From positions 120,367,132 through 120,431,131 of the forward strand of contig NC_079493.1 in the NCBI RefSeq assembly GCF_030052815.1: 64,000 bases of DNA, written 5' to 3'. The notes below the pieces were generated by a model. The model had not been told where the DNA came from. It ran no database searches and worked only from the letters and a program-made list of their open reading frames with translations. The stretch is from Hevea brasiliensis (Eukaryota > Streptophyta > Magnoliopsida > Malpighiales > Euphorbiaceae). Both the position numbers and the translations under genes were made by a program. Position 1 is the stretch's first letter. Each line of letters begins with the position of its first letter. Positions 1 to 38,047 of the stretch are shown one piece after another.

Positions 1-848
1 TTATGCTAAAATCCCAAGCAAAATGACCTTTCTTGCCACAATTGTAGCATTCGTCATTCTTTTTATAGTTCCTTTTGTCTTCTCATTTATTATTAATGTG
101 AGTGCCCCATTTTGCTTCCCTTTTTTGAGAGCTTCAATTTTAATGACCTTTTTGCCAATCTCCTTGCTTTTTCCTTTGCTTATCTTCTCCGTTATTGAAC
201 TTTTCTTTAAAATTCTTCTTCCTATTGCCAAAAAGGGCTTTCTCCTCATCTTTGATTGTAACTCCAGACATCTGCTTGTTTAAAGCCTCTTGATTGGCTA
301 ACAAATTCTCCAACTCTGTTAAAGTCAGTTCTTTGGCTCATCCTCAAGTGGTAATAACCAGAGCAGCATATTCTGGTCTTAGACAATGAATGATAATTCT
401 TCTTACTCTTAAGTCATCAATCTCGTTCTTCGGATCAAGCTTTGAAATGTTGGTGCAGATGGACTTCACTTTGGTAAAGTACTGGCTAATTGTCATGTTA
501 GCTTGCGAGACCAACTTGAGTTCATTCTCAAGTCACTACAATTTTGCTTCATTTGTTTGTGTGAACAATTCTGCTAGAGTGTCTTATGCTTCCTTCGGTA
601 CTTTGGCATTTTAATGTGATGCAATAACTCATCCTCCACTGTGATTGAGAATGTGTACATAGCTTTTCCAGCTTTAATTCTCCACTTTCTAGCCTCCTCA
701 TCATCAATTGGTATTGTAATATCACTTCCCTTAACGATACTCCATAAATCTTGCCCCAACAATTAGTACTGCATGCGAATGCTCATGTACTATAGTTGTT
801 GTGGTTGAGCTTCTCGATCAAACTAGATGAACTAGCTAGATCTACCAT
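1..848 (-). pseudogene. Ty1/copia gag remnant
   Basis: Decayed copia-type gag (UBN2-like) read on the minus strand from an ATG near 848 and running off the left edge. Translating across broken frames gives, in order: LIEKLNHNNYST near the start; LLGQDLWSIV and RKWRIKAGKAMY (about 760-650); LAELFTQTNEAKL (about 590-540); SQYFTKVKSICTNISKLDP (about 500-430); and a zinc knuckle CYNCGKKGHFAWDF at 1-50. The knuckle's last Cys is Phe. Stops or frame changes occur after NNYST, after KEA and after EAKL, so no gag protein can be made. Copia gag normally packages element RNA. The pol part would lie left of the window. It belongs with the PBS and LTR at 1109-1539. Confidence 0.85.
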
Positions 849-1108
849 AGTAACTTGGCAGTGTTGAAAATAGTATATGAACAATTGTACCAAAAAATTA
901 CACTAGGAAAATTCCTAGGAAAGATTGGAGGGTCACAATGGTCTACTTAAATTCCAATCTCCTTAGATAAATTTTTCTAGACATGCAATTAATAGTGCAA
1001 TATACATATAAATTATACCCAACAAGCCAAGTAAGTTTTGTCCTTGACTCCAACTTCACAGTCTCAAACTGCGCACTTTCTTCTGGCATATAATGGTCCC
1101 TGACCTCC

Positions 1109-1123
1109 TGCTCTAATACTAAT
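1109..1123 (-). other. Copia primer-binding site (degenerate)
   Basis: On the minus strand the LTR edge is followed by AATTAGTATTAGAGC, a degraded form of the initiator-Met PBS TGGTATCAGAGC used by most copia elements. It lies between the LTR and gag, as expected for an element on the minus strand. Confidence 0.6.
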
Positions 1124-1539
1124 TATTAGGGAATTTAGGTAGATTTTTGGGGATAAAAAAAAATACACACTCTAAATAAACTTTTATTAATTTTAATAAA
1201 ATAATAGTAGAAGTATAATAATTTATGATGTACAAGATCGATCAATGTGGCAAGTACAGAGCATACTTTGAATTATATTAATGCCTTGAATACAACACTC
1301 TCATACTTTACTATTTTCTCCACTCTCCTTTGGATGGAAATTCTATCTCTCATCTCACTTCACTTCCCATGCCCAAACAATGAAGGAGCTTCCCTGTTTA
1401 TAGGCACATAAAGGTCCCATTGCATTTAATGAAAATCCAAGAGAGTCTAAAAAAAAAAAAAAAAAACCTAATTCAAAGATATTGGTAGATTTTAACCATG
1501 TGATGAAATCTTGGAATTAAATTAGTGTTGACTTCAACA
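1124..1539 (-). repeat. 5' LTR of the copia remnant
   Basis: Sequence between the PBS (left) and a plausible TG terminus on the minus strand (TGTTGAAGTCAACAC, ending at 1539). The PBS-side end reads CTAATA, where an intact copia LTR would end in ACA, so that terminus is mutated. About 416 bp is normal for copia LTRs. The outer boundary is inferred, because the second LTR is outside the window. Confidence 0.5.
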
Positions 1540-2587
1540 ATTCTGTCATTTGTTGTACCTGTAACTAATTCAGGTTTCAGTTCCTAAAGCAACGCAATGT
1601 AATAATTCCTTTCGTTTTCAGGTGTGTCGACATATTGATGGAGAGGATTCCTTTGTTCTCAAACGATTGTCAGGATATTACTTCTAATATAGCTACATCA
1701 TGAAAATTTTGTTAAGCATTTAATATTATATTTACATTTTTTTATTAAGTTGGTAATATTAATTGGTATGAATGCGTATTGCCTTTCAAGAAACCATATC
1801 AGATTCGTGACTCAATATTTAACCTATATTTTAGGAGGATTAATTAAGAGCTTCTCGCGTCTCACATTGTCCATACAACTCTTTCTATGGAGACACCAAT
1901 CTCCTTTTTGAGAGAAGGATGTTCATCACCTCATTAAAACATTTAGATAGCTCACTTCAAGTTCAACATTATTTGCCAATTAATTTGGAGATGTTGGAGA
2001 CCCAACTTGAAGTTCAAAAGATGTTTTGGACCTTTCCAGTCCATGCAGATGAAATGGAATGGGATATTCATTTCATTTTTCCACATATAATTGATGTGGT
2101 ATTGAATTCTTTTGTTTATATGTTTTGGTTTAGTACCTAGAAATATAATTCAACTCGATTCAATTGAATGTTGTGTGTGATGCAAATAAATAATTAAATT
2201 TATGATTTTTCTTGCCTATATCAGTCTACCATGAACCCAAGCACAAACATGTATAAACATGTATGATTCATGTGTTTAATAAATGAGTGGGTATACGATA
2301 GACCGATTCTGGGCAAGAATTTCCTATAAATTTAATATTCATTGCTTTCAAAATTTCGTGTGTGAGTCTCATTAGCAAATTTTATCAATTTTTAGAATAT
2401 ACTTTGAGTATATTCAAGTTCCATGAATCAAATTAAATATTTAAAATTCCAAATGATAATTCTTTGGTTTCCAAACATGACAATTATGCAATGCTGATAA
2501 AATTCTACAAGATTTTGTAAAATTCATTTCTTCTAAACTGGGGTTTAGTGTTGTTTTGACCTTGCATTTCTGTTTGACCTTTTGCAG
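1540..2587 (+). other. Intron or flank with a possible short exon
   Basis: AT-rich DNA between the copia LTR and the exon at 2588. A polypyrimidine run ending in CAG precedes 1622, and the next about 65 bases stay open in one frame (CVDILMERIPLF...NIATS, then stop). They could be an upstream exon or a decayed one. An open frame at 1919-2140 has no recognisable protein character and I do not call it. Confidence 0.3.
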
Positions 2588-3232
2588 CTGAAGAAAATGA
2601 GCAATTCAATACCTACTGCTGCATCATCTGAACATTCAGAATCAGTTGACGAAGCTTCTGGACCAAATCAGAGCAATAGTGAAAAGAAAACTGCACAGCC
2701 TTTGAAGAAAAAGAGTGCTATGAAAAAAGACGAGCGCCTAAGTTAACTAATGGTGTTTCTGATAATGGAAATGTGGAATCCCCTTCCCCTGTCAAGAACA
2801 GGAAGAAAAGAAATTTTCCATCCAGAGAGGAAATATCGAAAGCCAGGTAAACGTGTCTCTCTTCAATTGTTCCAATCTTCTTTCTGTTCATCAGAAAGAC
2901 CACGTGTTATCTGTTGCACGTAGTTTACAGCTTGCATAGTACTTTGTCATAGAAAAAATAGTGGGAATGATTGAATCAATGTACGGTTGTTCTCTGCTGA
3001 ACATGGTTCATTCATATATCATCTGAAGGTTCACCATGTTTCAGTGCGAAGCAAAATAATGTTGATGAGTCATTACAATTCTCTCAACTTTCCCTCTTAT
3101 TTATATAGGGTGAACAAATATTCTTTTTGGAATTAGAAACTAATTACTTAAAACTGCTGTAGAGAGGAGAAGAGAAAAGCTTTGAGGAAAGCAAAAAAGA
3201 ATACAGCGAGGAAGAGTGGCGCCAAAGAATAA
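2588..3232 (+). CDS. 3'-terminal exons of an unidentified Lys-rich protein
   Basis: Two exons with good splice sites: 2588-2846 (acceptor TTTGCAG, donor GTAAAC) and 3163-3232 (acceptor TGTAG, stop TAA at 3230-3232). The encoded C-terminal tail is Ser/Glu-rich (SSEHSESVDEASG), then strongly basic (VKNRKKRNFPSREE, EEKRKALRKAKK) and ends in SGAKE. It looks like a disordered nuclear or nucleolar tail, but I do not recognise the family. There is one defect: the A6 run at about 2721-2726 puts the frame into a stop (DERLS*), while one extra A would give KKRRAPKLTNG and restore the frame into the second half. This is either a real frameshift or a homopolymer sequencing error. Upstream exons must lie beyond the copia insertion or outside the window. 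Confidence 0.5.
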
Positions 3233-4005
3233 CCAGCTGGTTCCACAAGGCATAATAACTGCTGTCTGGTCATACAACGATGAGAATGAGGGTTTGCTAG
3301 AAACTGCTGATGAACGCTTATGTGATGTGCGAAACCACAATTGGGAAATGCATCATCTTCTCGGGTTCTTCAGCTCTTGTAATTGAAGGGGAGTTGCCCT
3401 TCACGGGCTTTTCTAGTCCAGCAAATTTTGTTTGTCAAAACATTTATCTCTAATATTTGTTAGTATAAAAAGAATGGATGGGCATTTTTGTCCCAATTTT
3501 TTTTCCCCAGTACTGGTGACCCAAAAATCATCAAAATTTGTATTTCTGCTGTTTCATCATCATTCTTAATTTCTTAATTAAGGTACATGAAACTACGGGT
3601 GGACATCGCCGGACTTGGGCCGTGCTTTCTCTCCAACCAAACAAGCCGACAATTCAAAATCACAACTGAAACCAAAACCAAATAGCATAGAGACACAGAA
3701 AATGAAAGCCACATTGAAACGGAAAGTAAGATAATCACAATCAAACCACAAAGATCAAGCCACGAAGAAACATACTCGAAGTTCCTAACAAAAATCCCAA
3801 ATAAAGAGAAAGAGTGGAGTTATAATGATCACAACTCAAACCCACAAACAAATAACAAAAAAATATATATATAAAAACCAATTTAAATCAAAGGAGGCGG
3901 GCGAGATAAATTCCCAGTTTTGATGGTTGATAACCCAAATTTGAAGATACAGGAGCAACGTAAGAATTGATGACGATGTGGATCCTAAATCTAAGATTCC
4001 CACGG
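3233..4005. other. Convergent intergenic region
   Basis: Between the stop of the Lys-rich gene (plus strand) and the stop of the tandem-kinase gene (minus strand), so it should hold both 3' UTRs. The first about 330 bp are less AT-rich and look like transcribed 3' UTR. I saw no further ORF or repeat. Confidence 0.4.
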
Positions 4006-30339
<26,334 letters not shown>

Positions 30340-30442
30340 CAAAAGTTGCAGAGTCGCTACAGTTTTGCTACCATGTCCACTACAACAAAGGTCGGTAACA
30401 GTGTGGTGGCTAGAGAGGTTTCTTCACGTATTTTAATCAAGA

Positions 30443-30487
30443 AGGAGAGAGGGAGTGGGGGGAGAGAGAGTCCTCTCATTTATATAA
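30443..30487 (-). promoter_or_regulatory. Core promoter of the tandem-kinase gene
   Basis: On the minus strand TATATAAAT (30478-30486) lies about 140 bp before the chosen ATG. It is followed by a CT-rich tract at 30443-30475, a pyrimidine patch typical of plant core promoters. The predicted transcription start is within or just after the CT tract. Confidence 0.5.
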
Positions 30488-32466
30488 TTAAATAAATTAA
30501 TAGTTAATTATTAATAAAATTATTTTATTTTATTAATTAGTACAATTATTAGTTATATATATATATATTTATTTCAATTATTATATATATAATTCATTAA
30601 CCCTTATTATTTTTTATTAATTATTATTATTATTATCAAATAAAATATATAGAATTATTTTAAATATTATTATAATAATATTAAAAAAAAAAAAAAGAAA
30701 AGAGAGAAGAATAATCTAGACCCTTTCCCATTCAATTACATGACCAATTCTCCCTAATTTTGGACAGAACCACACTCCTGTTCTCTATTCATGCCCTCTT
30801 CTTGTCATCTTAGTTTTTGGCGAGCATCTCACTCCAGTGGATGGCAAGTGTCCAATGGCTCTTTTAGTGTTCTCCAATTGATCATTAACAAATTTGAGTT
30901 TTGAAACTATGGTTGCATGCCTCGCTTTACAACCTTAACTTTTGTCTTTGCTGCAACACTAGCGTTATCATCAATCTCTTGTTCTAGTTCTTCTACCCTC
31001 AGCTTGGAAAGCCTAGAATCTTGTTTCGCTTGATACTCTTTCGTCTGTGCCCTCTCTAGATTGGAATTCAGGTTGCGAAAATGGGTCTCTTGGATCTCCT
31101 ATGTTTGGTTGCCAAATCACACATTGTCGGCGTCATTGTGTTTGCTGGGAGGTGGAAAGAGCTGGTTGGCAGGTCTTGGTGGTGTCCACATTGTCGATGA
31201 GGGTGGGGAGAGGAAGAAGCTTTGACAACCAACATCAAGGGGAGGGATCACGTAAGAGAGAGGGCGGGGGGGAAAGGAAAAGAACTGGGGAGAGTATTCA
31301 GTAATTTTGCATTTTTAATAATGCAAAATTACTGTTTGATTTCTAAAATTATTTAATTGGTTGTAATTATTTAATTATTAATGAACTCAATATATTGAGA
31401 CTTAAATTTAATTGTTTAATTCAAATTATATTTTAAAAAATTATTTTTCAAAATTAAAGAGAACAAGTAAATTGATTGACACCTGAATTAAATTATGTAG
31501 TTGAAACAAAATCTAGAAGATAGCATTCTAAAATTTAAGAGGTAAATATAATTGTTTATTGATAAACTTAATTAAAGTTTAATAAAATTTAAATTAATAA
31601 TAAAAATAATAAATAAAATATAAATTAATGAATAACTTTATTAATAAATTTAATAAATATTAATTTTATTAAAAATAAAATAATTTTAATGATAATTAGT
31701 TTTTAATTAATTTAAACATAAAAATAAGAGAGAAAGAGGGTAAAATAATAATTTCCTAAGAGCTTGGTAAAGTGATTTTTTTTTTGCTCGTTAATATGTC
31801 GTTGTAGATTAGGAGGACTTTTTTAAAATATAATTAAAATTGAAAGATTTTATTGTAATAAATTAAAATTTTGAAATAAAAATGAAACGATCCTTAAATT
31901 TAGAAACAATTGATGCAATTTACATTAGAGTAAATGGAGGATTTTTTTTTAAGAATGATTATATCTTTTATTGCAACGTAATTAATTAAGAAAATTATTT
32001 TTTTTATTGCGATCCAATTAAAATATGAAGTCATAATCATAGCCCCGATGGCTATTCAACCACTGGATAACATAAACAAAGCAAGCAAGGTTGGAAATTA
32101 TACAGACCAGATGAACATGAAAATAATTCATAAATATTTTATTTTGTTAATATTATTATATATACATATTATCAAGAGATATTTCAACAAAAAAATAAAT
32201 CAAAAGATGTACCTCGTAAGAATCGAATCTTATTGGAAAAATTATTATTATTTTATTTTTTTATTTTAATAAAATTAATTATTTAATTTATACTTTTAAA
32301 AATTTTATAATTTAATTTTTTATTTTATTTTCGTTAAATTCTTTAGTATGTCCATAAAATTTTTTGTTAATCAATCATTTTAATACCACTTAAATTATTA
32401 TTTAATTAATTTATTTTATTAAAACTAATTAATTAATCTATATATTTAAAAAAACACTATTATTTA
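30488..32466. other. Upstream region of the tandem-kinase gene with a GC-richer island
   Basis: AT-rich except for about 30720-31310, which has markedly higher GC, several short open frames and no long ORF. The island ends in GTAATTTTGCATTTTTAATA. It may be a captured gene fragment, a decayed exon or a distal regulatory region. I do not recognise a protein in it. From 31310 to 32466 I see only AT-rich DNA. Confidence 0.4.
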
Positions 32467-32803
32467 GGGGGTATTTGATTCACCTATTGGGTGCAGCTGA
32501 TAGCTGATAGACACTCCAAATAGGTGAACTAGAGTGTTTGATAAGTTTAAAAAAAAATAAAGTTGATAGCTGATGGGTAGCTGATATTGTACCCATCAGC
32601 TGCAGTTTGTATCAGCTCTATTTTTAGAGCTGTTTCTCATCAGCTGATAGCTGATTTGATTTTATTTTTTATTTTATCCATATTATCCTTTTTTATTTAG
32701 CTCGAAAAATTAATATTATTAATACTTTTATATTTTTCATTTATAATTTTAACATTTTAATTAACTTATTTCAACTTTGTTAAAATATTTTTTATTAATA
32801 ACA

Positions 32804-35800
32804 ACTCAACTTAACTAAACCTTTATCTCAAAAATTTTGGGTCAGCTATATGGATTCTCTTTCTCAACTCTCAACGATTTTGGGTTAAATCCTCAGAAAT
32901 GTGTAATACTTCTAGGTCATGTTGTACTACTCTTCTCCAAGTCAGTTTAGGTCTACCCCTTCTTTTCTTTCTATCCTCTACCCTAATGTGCTCTACTTGT
33001 CTAATTGGAGCCTCCGTATGTCTACGCTTCACATGACCAAACCACCTCAATCTCTATTCTCTCAACTTATCATCAATTGGTACCACTCCTACCTTTTCTC
33101 TAATACTCTCATTACGGACTTTATCTAGTCTAGTATGGCCACTCATCTACCTTAACATTCTCATCTCCGCAACTCTTATTTTAGACATATACGACTCTTT
33201 TAGTGTCCAACACTCACTACCATATAACATGGCCGGTCGTATGGCTGTACGGTAAAATTTTCCTTTCAACTTATTGAGAATCTTGCGATCACATAAAACT
33301 CCCGTGGCACATCTCCACTTCAACCATCCGGCTTTAATCCTATGACTAGCATCCTTTTCATATCCCCCATCTACTTGAAGGACTGAGCCAAGATATTTAA
33401 AGTGATTACTTTGGGACAGTATCACTCCATCCAAACTAACTCCTTCCCTATCATCAGTTCGGCCTTCACTGAACTTGCAATGCATGTATTCTGTCTTCGT
33501 TCTACTTAACTTAAAGCCATTTGACTCTATAGTACTTCTCCAAAGCTCTAGCTTTCTATTAACTCCTTCTTGCGGATGATATAGGCGTCTGATCTATCAG
33601 AACTATATCATCTGCAAACATCATGCACCAAGGGATACTCTCTTGTATATGTTTTGTTAATTCATCTAAAACTAATGTAAAAAAGGTAAGGGCTTACAGC
33701 TGAACCTTAGTATAATCCAACTGAGATAGGAAAATCTCTTGTGTCCCCTCCCACTGTAGGCACAATAGTAGTTGCTCCTTCATACATGTCTTTCAACACT
33801 TGTATATACCTAATAGATACCCCTTTTTGTTCTAACACTCTCCATAAGACATCTCTTGGAACACTATCATAAGCCTTCTCCAAATCGATAAAAACTATGT
33901 GTAAATCTTTCCTTGCATCTCTATATTTCTCCATCAAGGTTCTAATGAGAAAGATAACTTCCATAGTTGAACGACCAGGCATGAAGCCAAATTGATTAGG
34001 AGAGATAGAAGTATCATGATGTAGTCGATATTCCACAACTCTCTCCCACAACTTCATAGTATGGCTCATGAGTTTAATTCCCTTATAGTTTGAGCAACTC
34101 TGTATGTCTCCCTTATTTTTAAAAACAGGTACTAAAATACTCCTCCTCCATTCATCAGGCATTTTCTTTGAATTTAGAATCTTATTAAACAATTTAGTTA
34201 ACCATGCCACTCTTATATCTCCCAAACACTTCTACACTTTAATTGGCATTCCATCAGGTCCACAGGCTTTACCCATTTTCATTCTCTTAATTAAGTGCTT
34301 TCTTTATTTCTAAAAATCTAATCCTTATAGTATAATTAACATTCTTTTCTATTACTCTGTAGTTTATATTCACACTATTACCATTTTGACTATTATTAAA
34401 GAGATCATCAAAATAATTTCTCTATCTTTTTTTAATGTCCTCATCTTTCACTAACACTTTTCCATCTTTATCCTTAATGCACCTAACTTGATTGAGATCT
34501 TGACATTTCTTTTCTTTCCTCCTTACTAATCTATAAATATCTTTCTGCCCTTCTTTAGTTCCAAGTTTCTCATATAACTTTTCAAAGGCCTGCGCTCTTA
34601 ATTGACTAACTGCCTTTTTTGCTTCTTTCTTTGCTATCTTGTACTGTTCATATGCCTCATTATTATCACACTTAAGTAATTTCTTATACCATTCTCTCTT
34701 TCTCTTCACTGCCTTTTGTACTTCCTCATTCCACCACCATCTCTTTTTTGAGGGTGGTCGATGTCCTCTAGACTCTCCAAGTACTTTTCTAGCTACTTCT
34801 CTAATCTTTGATACTATTTGTATCCACATATCATTGGCCTCCATATCCAGCTTCTATGCTTCGGACTCGAGAAGCTCATTTTTGAACTTCACTTGCTTTA
34901 CTCATTTGAACTCCCACCACTTTGTTCGAGCTACACTATTTCTTCTAACCTTACTAGAATTATTCCTAAACTTGACATCTAAGACCACTAATCGATGTTG
35001 ACTTGTTAAAGCCTCTCCCAGAATGACCTTAAAATCCTTGCATAGAGCTCTATTTATCTTCCTGGTCAAGAGAAAATCAATTTGGCTTCTATGTTGCCTA
35101 CTTTTGAAAGTCACTAAATGTGACTCTCATTTTATAAAGTAGGTATTTGCTAGTATTAGGTCATATGCCATAGCAAAATCTAGAATGCTTTTTCTCTCCT
35201 CGTTTCGGTTGTCAAATCCAAAACCTCCATGAACATTCTCATAGCCTTGCCTATCACTTCCTACATGTTCATTCAAATCTCTACTGATGAAAACATTCTC
35301 TTCATTCGGTATGCTTTGTATTAGATCATCCATATCTTCCCAAAACCTTTGTTTACTCTCACTATCTAGTCCTATTTGTGGGGTATAAGCACTAACTACA
35401 TTTATTATTTCTCCTTCTAGTACTAGCTTTACTAGTATAATTCTATCTCCTACTCTTTTCACAGCTATTACAACATCTTTCAATGTCCTGTCTATGATTA
35501 TGCCCACACCGCTCTTATTTCTCTCCTATCTAGTAAATCACAGTTTGTACCCTGAATTACCCACTTCTTTACTTTTCTTTCCTACCTATTTAGTCTTTTG
35601 AATGCAAACAATATTCACCCTTCTCCTTTCCAAGGCATCCATAAGTTCTATTAATTTTCCTGTAAGTGATCCAATATTCTGAGTACCAACCCTGATTCTC
35701 CTCCTATCGTGTTCCTTCGTAATTGATCTCCTTCTATGATATCTTCTATTGTTCTCTATGCCTATCTGGTGTTCTATTCTACTATATGTCCTATGGACTA

Positions 35801-36090
35801 ACTTCTTTACCCACACCCGCCCATGATATGGGAACCCTTGCTCATTTAACACCACACTCGGGCGCCGGCATGGCGTCTCACTTTAGGTAAACGCCCTACA
35901 CCCTTGCATATTTCTTACTACACCTGGGCTTCAATGTAGTGCGTTGTAAGTAGAGGACGCCCCAACGTTTATATCATTTGAATCCATATCATAAGATGTG
36001 ACGAAATTTTTACGCTGGTTGTCACCTACTGCAACCCTCTTCATTTATCCGGGCTTGGGACCGACTAAGCGCAAACTACTTAGGCAGAGT
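32804..36090 (-). mobile_element. RTE-clade LINE, near full length
   Basis: 3.29 kb flanked by a perfect 18-bp target duplication, TATTTTTTATTAATAACA at 32786-32803 and 36091-36108. The 5' end on the minus strand has the conserved plant RTE leader (CGGTCCCAAGCCCGGATAAA). The 3' end is GGTTTAGTTAAGTTGAGTTG. It sits inside the MITE-like element. Length and exact TSDs show a complete insertion, but the coding region is broken. Confidence 0.88.
33140..35860 (-). pseudogene. LINE endonuclease-reverse transcriptase ORF, broken
   Basis: Endonuclease pieces: RVGTQNIGSLTGKLIELMDA and CIQKTK (35860-35586; the usual QET Glu is Lys), then GEIINVVSAYTPQIGLDS and RDLNEHVGSDRQGYENVHGG (35507-35127). Linker piece 34844-34422. 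Reverse transcriptase piece 34225-33707 with [34 protein letters not shown] and [18 protein letters not shown]. The active-site FADDIVLIDQ lies at about 33590-33622. C-terminal piece 33485-33147 has FKYLGSVLQVDGGYEKD and LYGSECWTLKESY. Pieces occupy different frames with stops between them, so no functional enzyme results. Confidence 0.88.
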
Positions 36091-36577
36091 TATTTTTTAT
36101 TAATAACATAAAATATAAAATATTTATTTATATCTAAAAACTTAAAATTAATTATAAGTTTTTTATTTATCAATAATAATAATTACTTTATTATTTTATC
36201 TATATTTTTAAAGTTATTTAATTATTTTTTTAAAAAATTAATTATTTTTTATTTCAATAATAAAATAAATGATATAATATAATAGATTAATAATTTATAT
36301 TTAGTTTAATAATATAATAAATGATATAATATATTAATTTAATAATTATATATTTAATTTAATAATAAAATAAATAATATAATATAATAAATTTATAATT
36401 TTATATTTGTTTCAATAATAAAATAAATTATATAATATACATACCCTTATTAGTCATTTCACATATCAACAGCTAAATATAGTTTTACCAAACACTTAAC
36501 ATAAATTAGCTATCATCAGTTACCAGCTATCAGCTAACAGTTATCAGCTGTATTCAATAATTAAACTAAACAGGCCC

Positions 36578-37823
36578 TCAGTCATTCTATTTTATTAAAA
36601 TTAATTAGTTAGTTCTTGTATTTTAAAAACATAAAAAAATATTTATGGATAAAAATAAAAAATTTGCTATGTGAAAATTAAATATAAATTTTTTACTTTT
36701 TTAAATTATTCAAATAATTTTATTCAATTTTCTTAATATCTTTTTTATGTTTTCTTTATTAAAAAATAATTTTTTAAAATTATCATCTTGATTACTTGAT
36801 TATTAATTAAAATCTAAGGAGCTAATTCACTTTTTTATAAAATAATATATAAAAGAGAAAATATTCTCACTGTTTTATATTTTATTTTATATATATATAT
36901 ATGTTGTTAATGTGTATTTTATCATATTTGGTAATATAATTTTATGTTAAATATGAATATAATTGAAATGAAATGATATATATAAAATGTTAAAATTCAA
37001 TTAATTAATTAATGAACATAAAATTGGATATTAAAAACAATCGAAAGACATTTTAAAGAAATTTTATTAATATAATAAATTTTCTTGGGCATTAATATAA
37101 TAATTTTATTACCACTAAATAGGTAAATATAAATAATTAAAAGAAAATTCTAATTGCATGAAAAAGTAATAATTTTAAATTTTAATTAAAAAATTAAAAA
37201 ATTATCACTAATAAGAGATATTTATTAAATGCGCTAATTGAAAAAATTTTCTTTATTATAGAATGGGTAATTATATTGGTAGTTTAAAACATTGTCATTA
37301 ATTTCGATATTTGACACTTTCAATTAATTAGCAAAAAAACTACAAAATTTGAATGTGTAAATCATATAATCTCAATGTGTAAATTAAAATTTGCTTAACT
37401 TTATAAATTTTAATTAATAATCTATACAAAATATAAATTTCCTAGGTTCCATTTTAAGTGTTGCTTTAAAAATTCTTTTGTTTCATTTTTATTATTTTAA
37501 AATATTAAGAAAATATTTTTTTTTTCTCATTTTACCTTTATATATTCTTATTCTCCATGCATTTATCTCTTCTTTATCAAATTTTTATATTTTAAAGGTA
37601 CTATAATGGTATTTTAATTAGATATTAGTATTATTATTTTTAATAAAAATAAGACTATTCAATTATTTTTTTAATTTTTAAATAAAAACCTTAAAAAGTA
37701 TTTGAAATGGGACAGAGAGTATTTTTTTTATTAATAACTCATATTTTAAAAATTTATTTTTTTAAAATAAAAGATTATTTATTTAAAATATAATATATAA
37801 GAAAAATTATATATATATATATA
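36578..37823. other. AT-rich intergenic DNA
   Basis: No ORF, RNA gene or repeat boundary recognised. Ends in a short (AT)n run directly before the old LTR. Confidence 0.5.
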
Positions 37824-38047
37824 TGTAACGCCCTCACCAAAGGTAGTCCGTACATTTTACTGTTTTGACGACTAATGTCTGTTCGGACAATCAGGGTGTC
37901 TGGAACTACACTTAAACTATAGTGAGGAGACATAAATTAATAAAATAAATATTAAAAAAATGTAGAAAAAATTTTGAGAAAATAAAATAAAATTTAGAGA
38001 ACTTATTAATTGATATAAAATAATAAAAATAACCCGATGAGCACCAT
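37824..38047 (+). repeat. Old chromoviral LTR, left fragment (host of nested insertions)
   Basis: Begins TGTAACGCCCTCACC, the same terminus as the LTRs of the 38048-49323 element but in the opposite orientation. It breaks at ACCAT, where that element inserted. The sequence resumes at 49324. Confidence 0.85.

Larger units (their letters stand above)
32467..36577. mobile_element. MITE-like element (Tourist/PIF-type termini) split by a LINE
   Basis: Left end GGGGGTATTTGATT, right end (reverse complement) GGGCCTGTTTAGTT. Both are followed at the same distance by TATTG and CAGCTGATA, giving an imperfect inverted repeat of about 40 bp. Flanking trinucleotides are TTA and TCA. Inner ends carry repeated AGCTGATAGCTGAT motifs on both sides. 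Without the LINE it is about 800 bp and non-coding. The family assignment is inferred from the termini. Confidence 0.55.

Noticed and set aside
1919..2140. 73-aa ORF
   Set aside because: No family resemblance, no splice context and no homologous copy in the window.
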